Shown here: positions 9,417 through 15,998 of the stretch, in pieces | Numbering within the stretch: position 1 is the first letter of the stretch | How the letters are laid out: each line of letters begins with the position of its first letter | Assembly: GCA_963822765.1 (NCBI GenBank) | Contig: CAWGJL010000048.1 | Span: 248,001 to 312,000 of the forward strand | Direction: 5' to 3' | DNA: 64,000 bases | DNA from: Palsa-504 sp963822765 | Lineage (GTDB): Bacteria; Actinomycetota; Actinomycetes; Streptosporangiales; Streptosporangiaceae | The notes under the pieces: generated by a model | The model's database searches: none | The model's input: the letters and a program-made list of their open reading frames with translations, nothing else | Told to the model about the DNA's origin: nothing | Program-made: the position numbers and the translations under genes

Positions 9417-9823
9417 GCGATCTCCTCCTCGGCCGCCGCCCGCAGCGTGACCCGCAGCAGCGATTCGATTGATTCGTCGTCCAGCCCGGCCTCGCGGGCT
9501 TCGCGTACCCAGCGGGCCAGGCCGCGGCCCAGCCGCGTGTGGGTGCCGGGCGGCGGCCCGGGCGGGCGGCGGCGGACGAACGTGCCGTGCCCGACCCGCG
9601 CCTCGACCAGGCCCTCGCGTTCCAGGTCGCGGTAGGCCTTGAGCACGGTATTGGGGTTGATCGCCGTCGCCGAGACGACCTCCCGCACGGTGGGGAGCTG
9701 GTCGCCCACGTCGAGGACGCCCATCCGCAGCGCCTGCCTGACCTGCTGGACGATCTGCAGGTAGGGCGGCACCACCGAATGGCCGTCAACCCGGAAGCTG
9801 ATCATGCTCTGCTCATTCCGCAA
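9413..9823 (-). CDS. GntR-family regulator, YtrA subfamily
   Basis: 136 residues. Winged HTH: PPYLQIVQQVRQALRMGVLDVGDQLPTVREVVSATAINPNTVLKAYRDLEREGLVEARVGHGTFV. There is only a short C-terminal helical extension, as in YtrA-type regulators, and no large effector domain. Start is the TTG at 9823 with GGAG four bases upstream, or the ATG at 9805. It is the first gene of the ABC operon, and a perfect palindrome lies 11-30 bases upstream of the start, so it most likely represses its own operon. Confidence 0.85.
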   Translation of the reverse strand: MRNEQSMISFRVDGHSVVPPYLQIVQQVRQALRMGVLDVGDQLPTVREVVSATAINPNTVLKAYRDLEREGLVEARVGHGTFVRRRPPGPPPGTHTRLGRGLARWVREAREAGLDDESIESLLRVTLRAAAEEEIA

Positions 9824-9833
9824 CGCGCTCCAA

Positions 9834-9853
9834 TGTCTTAGTCATCTAAGACA
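9834..9853. promoter_or_regulatory. Palindromic operator TGTCTTAG-N4-CTAAGACA
   Basis: Perfect 8-base inverted repeat with a TCAT spacer, 11 bases upstream of the GntR start. AT-rich against a GC-rich background, so it probably overlaps the promoter. Autorepression by the YtrA-type protein is inferred from position. Confidence 0.65.
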
Positions 9854-9964
9854 CTAGATGGCTGTAGCGGTGACGTCAACTCGGGCCGCCGTAACGGTCT
9901 CGTATCGCTGGCTTTCTAGGCTGGCGAGGTGTAGAGCGAGTGCGCGCAGGACAGGGAGAGCGGT

Positions 9965-11125
9965 ATGCCGAACCCGCCGCCGGGCCGCCGTCCCAGGCTG
10001 GCCTGGGCGCTGCTCGGTCTTACCGTCGTCCTGCTGGCGTCGAGCGTGCTCATCGGCTCGCTGCGCGGCCAGAGCTGGAACGAGAAATTCGCCTTCATCC
10101 CGGTCTCCGGCTCCTTCGCCGTGGTGGGCGCGCTGGTCGCCGCGCGGACCGGGAACCGCCTCGGCTGGCTGTTCCTGGCCGCGGCCACGGTGAGCGCGGT
10201 CACCGTGGCCGCGGCCGCCTACGCCGGACCGGCGCCGACCGGCAATCTGCCCGGTGCGGCCTGGACGGGCTGGGTCTTCAGCGTGGTCCTGGGCGCCCGT
10301 CGGGCCGTTGTTCTTGCTGACTCCGCTGCTGTTCCCCGACGGCCGACCTCCGTCGCCGCGGTGGCGGCTCGGCGGTGTGGGTGGCGGCCATCGGCGGGCT
10401 CGGCGCGGCGGTCTGTGTACGGCGCTGTCCAACGTGGAATTCTCGGACCGACTTCCCCAACCTGCGGGACCCGATGACGGTCGTCGCGCCGCTGGTGACC
10501 GCCTACAACCTGTCCCAGGAGGCCGGGCTGCTGGTGTTTGTTGGTCGGCGTGATCTCGATGGTCGTCCGCTTCCGGCGCTCTGGCACCGAGCAGCGGCTC
10601 CAGCTCAAGTGGTTCCTGTACGCCTCGGCCGTCGCGGCGGTAGTCGTCTTCGTCGCCAGCGACCTCACCAACGACCCGCTGCCCGAGTTCGAGGTCGTGT
10701 TCCCGCTGATCCCGGCGGCCGTGGGCATCGCGATCCTGAAGTACCGGCTGTACGACATCGACCGGCTGATCAGCCGCACCCTGGGCTACGCGATCGTGAC
10801 CGGGTTGCTGGTCGGCCTGTACGCCGGGCTGGTCCTGCTGGCCACCGAGGTGCTGTCGATCAAGTCCCCGGTCGCGGTCGCCGCGTCCACGCTCGCGGCG
10901 GCGGCGCTGTTCGCCCCGCTGCGCCGCCGGGTCCAGCACGTGGTCGACCGCCGGTTCAACCGGGTGCGCTACGACGCCGACCAGACCATCGCCGCCTTCG
11001 CCGCGCGGCTGCAGGAGGGCGCCGCCCTCGACGCGGTGCGGTCCGACCTGCTGGCCGTGGTGACCGCCGCCGTCGAGCCCGCCCACCTCTCGGTCTGGAC
11101 CGCCCCGGCCCCTAGACGGACATAA
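9965..11125 (+). pseudogene. Multipass membrane protein with histidine-kinase-like N-terminal module, frame-broken
   Basis: Coding similarity is continuous but jumps frame. It starts MPNPPPGRRPRLAWALLGLTVVLLASSVLIG, goes to VGPLFLLTPLLFPDGRPPSPRWRL, AVWVAAIGGLGAAV, TALSNVEFSD and FPNLRDPMTVVAPL, and finishes in the original frame with GVISMVVRFRRSGTEQRLQLKWFLYAS through RLQEGAALDAVRSDLLAVV. At least five shifts fall between about 10290 and 10540. The family is an actinobacterial membrane protein whose end (VDRRFNRVRYDADQTIAAFAARLQ) resembles linkers of membrane-bound histidine kinases, without a kinase domain here. Clustering of the shifts and return to frame suggest local sequence error, although decay is possible. 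Confidence 0.6.
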
Positions 11126-12345
11126 CGGCCTCGTCCCACAATCCGGCGCTGCGCTCCGCGACGCGCTCGCCGATGCCGGCCAGCATCTCGCCGGCCGGCC
11201 GGGCCGCGACCTGCCTGCCGTCCCGCAGCCGCAGCGCCGCCTCGCCCGCGGCCGCCTCGCGGGCGCCGACCACCGCCTGGTACGGCACCAGCCGGTGGGC
11301 CCGGATCCGGGCGCCCAGGCTGCCGGATTCCGGCCGCGCCACCACCGCCCGCAGCCCTTTCCTGACCGCTTGCCCGGCGACCGCCTCGGCCGCGGGCAAC
11401 TGCGCGTCGGCGACCGGCAGCACGACGACCTGCACCGGCGCGAGCCAGGCCGGGAAGGCGCCGCCGTGCACCTCGATGAGCTGGGCCACCGCCCGCTCCG
11501 CGCTGCCGATGACGCTCCGGTGCACCATCACCGGCCGGTGCCGGGCCCCGTCGGCGCCGGCGTACTCCAGGCCGAACCGCTCGGGCAGGTAGAAGTCGAC
11601 CTGCACGGTGGACAGGCTGGCCTCCCGCTCGGCGCTGTCGGCCACCTGCACGTCGATCTTCGGGCCGTAGAACGCGGCCTCGCCCTCCTCGGCCTCGTAC
11701 GGCACTCCGGCCTCCAGCCAGAGCCTGCTCCAGCAGCCCGGCCGCCCGGTCCCACAGGTCGCGGTCGCCGGCGTACTTCCCGTCCCGGCCCGGTAGCGAC
11801 AGCCGGTACCGGGCCGGCTCGATGCCGAGTGCCCGGTAGGCCTGCTTGATCAGCTCGAGCGCGGCGGTGGCTTCGGCCGCTACCTGATCCGGGGTGCAGA
11901 AGATGTGCGCGTCGTTCAGCTGAATGGCGCGCACCCTGGTCAGCCCGCCGAGCACGCCGGACAGCTCGGATCGGTACATGCCGCCCAGCTCGGCCAGCCG
12001 CAGCGGCAGGTCACGGTAGCTGCGGGCCCGGGACCGGTAGATCAGCGCGTGATGCGGGCACAGGCTGGGCCGCAGCACCACCTGCTCGCCGCCGACGTCC
12101 ATCGGCGGGTACATGCCGTCCCGGTAGTGCGACCAGTGCCCCGAGATCTCGTACAGCTCGCGCTTGCCGAGCACGGGGGAGTAGACGTGCTGGTAGCCGG
12201 CCTCCCGCTCGACCTCCCTGACGTACTCCTCCAGCGCGTGCCTGACCGCGGCGCCGGCCGGCAGCCAGTACGGCAGCCCGGCGCCGATCAGCGGATCGGT
12301 GTCGAATAGCTCGAGCTCACGGCCCAGCTTGCGATGGTCGTGCAT
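11112..12345 (-). pseudogene. thrS: Short threonyl-tRNA synthetase with a single frameshift
   Basis: Class II catalytic core: motif 1 region QHVYSPVLGKRELYEISGHWSHYRDGMYPP, motif 2 RLAELGGMYRSELSGVLGGLTRVRAIQLNDAHIFC, then QVDFYLPERFGLEYAGADG, motif 3 region RPVMVHRSVIGSAERAVAQLIE, and an anticodon-binding domain (QVVVLPVADAQLPAAEAVAGQAVR). It begins MHDHRKLGRELELFD, so the N-terminal TGS and editing domains of standard ThrRS are absent. The frame breaks near 11722, where one extra G turns LEQALAEAGVPYEAEEGEAAFYGPKID into two frames. Start ATG 12345 has GGAG six bases upstream. Short ThrRS copies are often secondary, stress- or antibiotic-linked enzymes. A Thr-codon leader peptide precedes it. 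Confidence 0.75.
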
Positions 12346-12391
12346 GGTCATCTCCTCGTCATAGGGCGGGGCCAGTGACCAGGGAACGCGA

Positions 12392-12419
12392 AAGCCCCGG
12401 AGCACTCGCCCCGGGGCTT
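12392..12419 (-). terminator. Attenuator-like hairpin before thrS
   Basis: AAGCCCCGG pairs perfectly with CCGGGGCTT across a 10-base loop. Read on the minus strand it is followed by TTTCGCG. It lies between the Thr-codon leader peptide and the synthetase start, where an attenuator terminator is expected. The U-tract is short, as is common in GC-rich genomes. Confidence 0.55.
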
Positions 12420-12434
12420 CGATAAGAGCAGCTG

Positions 12435-12470
12435 TCAGCGCGCCGGGACCGACTCCGGCGTCGTCGTCAT
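12435..12470 (-). CDS. Threonine leader peptide MTTTPESVPAR (attenuation of thrS)
   Basis: An 11-codon reading frame, ATG ACG ACG ACG, then PESVPAR and TGA, lies 90 bases upstream of the threonyl-tRNA synthetase start on the same strand. Three successive Thr codons next to a downstream GC-rich hairpin are the hallmark of ribosome-stalling attenuation: lack of charged tRNA-Thr would stall the ribosome and alter hairpin choice. A weak GGAA sits at the start. The frame and hairpin are visible; the mechanism is inferred from classical amino-acid attenuators. Confidence 0.6.
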   Translation of the reverse strand: MTTTPESVPAR

Positions 12471-12526
12471 TTCCGCGCGCATCATCCATCCACGATACCA
12501 CCGGGGGGCAGCTAGCCTGGAAGGCC

Positions 12527-12868
12527 ATGACCTACCTGATGCTGATCTGCGTCGCCGAGGACGTCCAGCTCACCCCGGAACAGAGCGCCGCGATGGGCCC
12601 CGCAACCGAGTCCTGGGTGGCCGAGATGGACGGCCGTGGCGTCCGGCGCGAGGGCATGCCGCTCCGGCCGGTCCGCGAGGCCGCCACCGTGCGCGTCCGG
12701 TACGGTGAGGTGCTGGTCAGCGACGGCCCGTTCGCCGAGACCAAGGAGCAGGTAGCCGGCCTCAACGTGCTCGCCTGCGCCAGCCTGGAGCAGGCCGTCG
12801 AGGTCGCGGCGCGGCATCCGACCGCCCGGATCGGGACCATCGAGGTGCGCCCGTTCGTCCACGGGTGA
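12527..12868 (+). CDS. YciI/DGPF-domain protein
   Basis: 113 residues. MTYLMLICVAEDVQLTPEQ and VLVSDGPFAETKEQVAGLNVLACASLEQAVEVAARHP carry the DGPF motif and the ferredoxin-like fold of the YCII/DGPF family, common beside ECF sigma genes in actinobacteria. No sigma gene is adjacent here. It is transcribed divergently from the thrS leader. The biochemical role of the family is not settled. Confidence 0.85.
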   Translation: MTYLMLICVAEDVQLTPEQSAAMGPATESWVAEMDGRGVRREGMPLRPVREAATVRVRYGEVLVSDGPFAETKEQVAGLNVLACASLEQAVEVAARHPTARIGTIEVRPFVHG

Positions 12869-12948
12869 ACGGCGCCGCGCAGGGATAGATCTCGTTTCCC
12901 GGGGAAGACGATCGCCGCAGTCAGGCGTTCGCCCCCGGGAGGCGGCAG

Positions 12949-13647
12949 ATGACCGAGAGTCTGGATAACCGGCGGCTGGACCTGGTCCGGGCTGCCCAGC
13001 AGCAGTGGATCGCGGCGCTGACCGACCTGGGCGGCCGGAACACGCTGCTGTACTACAAGGACCGGCGGGCCAGCGGCTACCGCGTCGACTTCGTCGCCGC
13101 GCACCCCGACGACCCGTCCCCGATGATCCTGGCCGTCGAGGCCGACGGCGCGTCCTACCGCGACTCCGGCAGCGTCCGGGACCGGCTGCGCAAGGAGCAC
13201 CTGGAGCGCCTCGGCTGGCGCTTCCACCGGCTCTGGTCCACCAACTGGTTCCACGACCCCGACGCCGAAGTAGCCCGCCTCCGCGAAGCCTACGAAAAAG
13301 CCGTCGCCGCCTCCCCACCCCCCAACCCCCCCGACCCCTTTGATCCCCCCGACCCCTTTGATCCCCCCAACCCCCTCGATCCCCCCAACCCCCTCGATCC
13401 CCCCAACCCCCTCGATCCCCCCAACCCCTTCGACCCCCCCAACCCCTTCGATCCCCCCGATCCCCTGAAGCCCCCCGAACCTCCAAAACCCCCTGAGCCT
13501 CCAAAACCCCCCGAGCCTCTGCAACCGCCCGTCCCTCCGCAACCGCCCGGCCCCATCGACCCTCCAGACCCGTCCCCGCCCCCGCCGCCGATCGACCCGC
13601 CCAAGACCATCGCCACAAGGCCAACCTCAGCCCCAGCTACCCGCTGA
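12949..13647 (+). CDS. Internally deleted remnant of a DUF4011-type helicase: N-terminal tip joined to C-terminal nuclease domain, with Pro-rich tail
   Basis: 232 residues. Residues 1-40 (RAAQQQWIAALTDLGGRNTLLYYKDRR) resemble the extreme N-terminus of very large DUF4011/AAA helicase proteins. Residues 50-120 (ILAVEADGASYRDSGSVRDRLRKEHLERLGWRFHRLWSTNWFHDP) match their C-terminal Vsr/DUF559-like PD-(D/E)xK nuclease domain, with the E-x-D and RxxHLxxLGW motifs. The roughly thousand-residue helicase centre is missing. After residue 122 the protein is DPPNPL/KPPEPP repeats. It could be a standalone nuclease or a deletion relic. Start ATG 12949 follows GGGAGGCGGCAG. Parent architecture is from family knowledge, not from a search. 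Confidence 0.6.
   Translation: MTESLDNRRLDLVRAAQQQWIAALTDLGGRNTLLYYKDRRASGYRVDFVAAHPDDPSPMILAVEADGASYRDSGSVRDRLRKEHLERLGWRFHRLWSTNWFHDPDAEVARLREAYEKAVAASPPPNPPDPFDPPDPFDPPNPLDPPNPLDPPNPLDPPNPFDPPNPFDPPDPLKPPEPPKPPEPPKPPEPLQPPVPPQPPGPIDPPDPSPPPPPIDPPKTIATRPTSAPATR
13316..13520 (+). repeat. In-frame minisatellite encoding DPPNPL/DPPDPF repeats
   Basis: About ten units of 15-18 bases, consensus CCCCCCAACCCCCTCGAT, repeat in tandem and in frame, giving (D/N)PP(N/D)P(L/F). Units diverge into KPPEPP toward the end. C and G are strongly separated between strands. Such arrays expand and contract by slippage. Confidence 0.8.
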
Positions 13648-13697
13648 GCCACACGGCCCGGCCCGCCCAACCGGCCCGGGGCATGGCGGTAACGACT

Positions 13698-13749
13698 TGA
13701 TTGCGGCAATCATGTCGTCCTGGCAGCATGGTTGTGGCAATCATGTCGT
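13698..13749. promoter_or_regulatory. Paired palindromes upstream of isochorismatase gene
   Basis: TGATTGC-G-GCAATCA (13698-13712) is a perfect inverted repeat. A diverged second copy spans 13729-13743. The 14-mer GGCAATCATGTCGT recurs exactly at 13705-13718 and 13736-13749, 31 bases apart, which is three helical turns. It lies about 120 bases upstream of the isochorismatase start. The binding protein is unknown. Confidence 0.5.
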
Positions 13750-13866
13750 TGGGCGCGGCGCCGAGGACCGGCAGCCCAGCCACTCACCCACCGCATGGTC
13801 CGCCGCCACGCCACACCGCCTGGAACTGAACCGCGGCCCGCCGGATATTCGGGTTACCGTGGTGCC

Positions 13867-14514
13867 ATGAACCGCGCGCTGCTGGTCGTCGACATGCAGA
13901 ACGGCTTCTGCCATCCGGAAGGCTCGTTCACCCGGATCGGCATGGGCCTGGAGGGCGCGGACGCAGCCATCCGCAATGCCGCCGCCGCCATCGGACAGGC
14001 CCGCCGGGCCGCGATCCCGGTGGTGTTCACCCGGCACCTGTACCGCCCCGGCCGGGCCGACGAGGGCCAGGCCCTCAAGCAGAACAGCCCGGCGCTGGCT
14101 GGCCTGCACGGCCTGCAGGGCGGCACCTGGGACGCCGAGGTGGTGACCGAACTCGCCTGCGGCCCGAGCGACCTGGTCGTGGACAAGGTGCGCTTCGACG
14201 CCTTCCAGTGGACCTCGCTCGAGCCGCTGCTGCGCGGCTTGAACATAAACGACCTGGTCGTCTGCGGCGTGGTCACCAACCTGTGCGTGGAGACCACCAT
14301 CCGCTCGGCGTTCATGCGCGACTTCCCGGTGACGCTGCTGGCCGACTGCTGCGCGGCCCAGACCCGCCGCCTGCACGAGCTGTCGCTGGAAGTGCTGTCC
14401 AGCTACCGGCTGGCCCGGATCCAAAACATCACCGCCGGCTTCAACCTCGCCGAAGCCGAAGCCGAAGCCGAAGCCGAAGCCGTAACCGCAGCCGAAACCC
14501 CGGTAACCGCCTGA
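13867..14514 (+). CDS. Isochorismatase-family hydrolase
   Basis: 215 residues. ALLVVDMQNGF supplies the catalytic Asp, VVDKVRFDAF the Lys and GVVTNLCVETTIRSA the Cys, completing the D-K-C triad. The family hydrolyses amides such as nicotinamide, ureido acids or maleamate, or isochorismate; the substrate here is unknown. The C-terminus ends in an AEAEAEAEA run encoded by a 6-base repeat. The last 74 bases overlap, in antisense, the coding end of the DUF3054 gene. Confidence 0.88.
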   Translation: MNRALLVVDMQNGFCHPEGSFTRIGMGLEGADAAIRNAAAAIGQARRAAIPVVFTRHLYRPGRADEGQALKQNSPALAGLHGLQGGTWDAEVVTELACGPSDLVVDKVRFDAFQWTSLEPLLRGLNINDLVVCGVVTNLCVETTIRSAFMRDFPVTLLADCCAAQTRRLHELSLEVLSSYRLARIQNITAGFNLAEAEAEAEAEAVTAAETPVTA

Positions 14515-14854
14515 ACACCCGGAAAACCAGCCGCCAGCCGAGCAAGAACAACCCCAGGAACGCCAGCGCCACGCCCACGAACGCCGCCGCCGTCCCCTGC
14601 CCGGCCACCACCCGCAGCACCATGCCGAGCCCGGCCGCCCCCAGCCACGCGCCCAGGCCAGCAGGCGCCAGCGTCACCGGCCGCCGCCAGGCCCGCACCG
14701 CGCCCCAGCCCAGGAACAGCCCGGCCAGGAACGGCCACGCCGTCGACGCCACGCCGGCCAGCCCGAGACCGTCCGCGTGACTGGCCCGCCCGATGATCAC
14801 GAACGCCAGCACGCAACAGCAGTCGAGGACCACCGCGAGCCGCGCCGTACGCAC
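14441..14854 (-). CDS. DUF3054 family membrane protein
   Basis: 137 residues with four predicted membrane helices: LAVVLDCCCVLAFVIIG, STAWPFLAGLFLGWGAV, GAWLGAAGLGMVLRVVAG and FVGVALAFLGLFLLGWRLVF. Conserved family landmarks RAWRRP, GMVLR and GWR are present. The tail is RLRLRLRLRLRL, the antisense reading of the AEAEAE repeat in the convergent isochorismatase gene. Start is the GTG at 14854. Function of the family is unknown. Confidence 0.82.
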   Translation of the reverse strand: MRTARLAVVLDCCCVLAFVIIGRASHADGLGLAGVASTAWPFLAGLFLGWGAVRAWRRPVTLAPAGLGAWLGAAGLGMVLRVVAGQGTAAAFVGVALAFLGLFLLGWRLVFRVFRRLPGFRLRLRLRLRLRLRLRRG

Positions 14855-14864
14855 AGGACACAGG

Positions 14865-15866
14865 CTAGCGCTGCGGCTCGATGATCACCTTCAGGCCGGT
14901 GCGATCCGCCGCGTCACCGAACGCCGCGGCCACCGAGCCCAGCCCCGCCCTCCTGCTCACCAGCGCGCCGAGGTCCACCACTCCGCGCGCGGCCAGGCTG
15001 ATCGCCCGCGGGTATACATGGTTCATCCGCCGCACCATCGAGATCGTCAGCCCCTTGCGCCGCGCCACCGAGGCCTGGAGCGTGATCGCGTCGTCGCCCG
15101 GGATTCCGGCCAGCACCACCCGCCCGCCGGGCCGGACCGACTCAAGCGCCAGCCGGACCGCGTCGCCGGAGGCGAACCGACCCCCCGCCGCCTCGAACGC
15201 CACGTCCGCTCCGGCACCGGTCAGGTCAGCCAAGCCCGGCTCGGCCACCAGGTCCGCGCCGTACCGCGAGGCCGCCTCGCGCCGGTGCGCCAGCGGCTCG
15301 ACGGCCAGCACCGAGCTCGCCCCCGCCGCTTTCAGCACCGCGATGAGCAGCAGCCCGATCGGCCCGCAGCCGATCACCGACGCGGTCCCGCCGAACGGCA
15401 GATGCCCCAGGTCCACGCTGTGCAGCGCCACCCCGAGCGGCTCGAGCAGGGCCCCGTCCGTATCCGAGACACCGTCCGGCAGCGGGTGCAGCAACTCCGT
15501 CGGCCAGCTCATGAGCTCGCGCATCATGCCGTCGGTCTCGCCGTGCCCGGCGAACCGGATCCGGTAGCACAGGTTCGCGTAGCCGTCCCGGCAGGCCCGG
15601 CAGGTCCCGCACGTGATGGCGGGGTCGATGGCGACCCGCTCGCCCCGCCTCGGCCCCTCGGCGATCACCCCCGCCCCCTCGTGGCCGAGCACCAGCGGGT
15701 GCGCGAGCGTGGCGTCGCCGATCGCGCCCTCGTCCCACCAGTGCAGGTCAGAGCCGCAGATCCCGACCGCCGTGACCCGCACCAGGCTCATCCCGGCGCC
15801 CGCCGCAGGCGCCGGCTCATCGCCCACCCGCACGTCACCGATCGCGTGGAGTCTCGCTGCCCGCAC
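14865..15866 (-). CDS. Zinc-dependent medium-chain alcohol/polyol dehydrogenase
   Basis: 333 residues. Catalytic zinc ligands lie in GICGSDLHWW (Cys) and GHEGAG (His-Glu); structural zinc Cys are in CGTCRACRDGYANLC. The Rossmann motif is VIGCGPIGLLLI, and the acidic VEP after the second strand suggests NAD. Overall it resembles threonine/sorbitol dehydrogenase-type enzymes. Start GTG 15866 has AGGAGGAG seven bases upstream. The PFG-KK leader-like frame ends 22 bases before the start, and a terminator separates it from the protease gene, so it probably has its own promoter. The substrate is unknown. Confidence 0.88.
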   Translation of the reverse strand: MRAARLHAIGDVRVGDEPAPAAGAGMSLVRVTAVGICGSDLHWWDEGAIGDATLAHPLVLGHEGAGVIAEGPRRGERVAIDPAITCGTCRACRDGYANLCYRIRFAGHGETDGMMRELMSWPTELLHPLPDGVSDTDGALLEPLGVALHSVDLGHLPFGGTASVIGCGPIGLLLIAVLKAAGASSVLAVEPLAHRREAASRYGADLVAEPGLADLTGAGADVAFEAAGGRFASGDAVRLALESVRPGGRVVLAGIPGDDAITLQASVARRKGLTISMVRRMNHVYPRAISLAARGVVDLGALVSRRAGLGSVAAAFGDAADRTGLKVIIEPQR

Positions 15867-15887
15867 CCGATCTCCTCCTGGTGGTCC

Positions 15888-15935
15888 TTAGTTCTTTTTT
15901 ATCCCGAACGGAGCGTGGTGCGTGCCCCCGGCCAC
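15888..15935 (-). repeat. PFG-KK element, copy B: 15-codon frame VAGGTHHAPFGIKKN
   Basis: Between the protease terminator and the alcohol dehydrogenase, the minus strand carries a complete small frame from GTG to TAA encoding VAGGTHHAPFGIKKN. The same peptide motif recurs at 7448-7490 and 43422-43460, with different Gly codons after PF (GGA, GGG, GGT), which suggests selection on the peptide. No Shine-Dalgarno sequence is visible, so leaderless translation would be needed. It may instead be a DNA or RNA control element. Confidence 0.5.
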
Positions 15936-15942
15936 GCGAAAA

Positions 15943-15979
15943 CCCGTGATCCCCGCCGCAGGGAGACGGGGATCACGGG
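15943..15979 (-). terminator. Rho-independent-type terminator after the HtrA-like protease
   Basis: Perfect 13-base stem: CCCGTGATCCCCG (15943-15955) pairs with CGGGGATCACGGG (15967-15979) over an 11-base loop. On the minus strand it is followed by TTTTCG. It lies 19 bases after the protease stop codon. Confidence 0.85.
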
Positions 15980-15998
15980 TACGGGGCCGTGCGGGTGG

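Noticed and set aside
13316..13520. Regular C-rich repeats as a CRISPR array
   Set aside because: Units are contiguous, in frame and without spacers; they encode Pro-rich repeats of the preceding gene.
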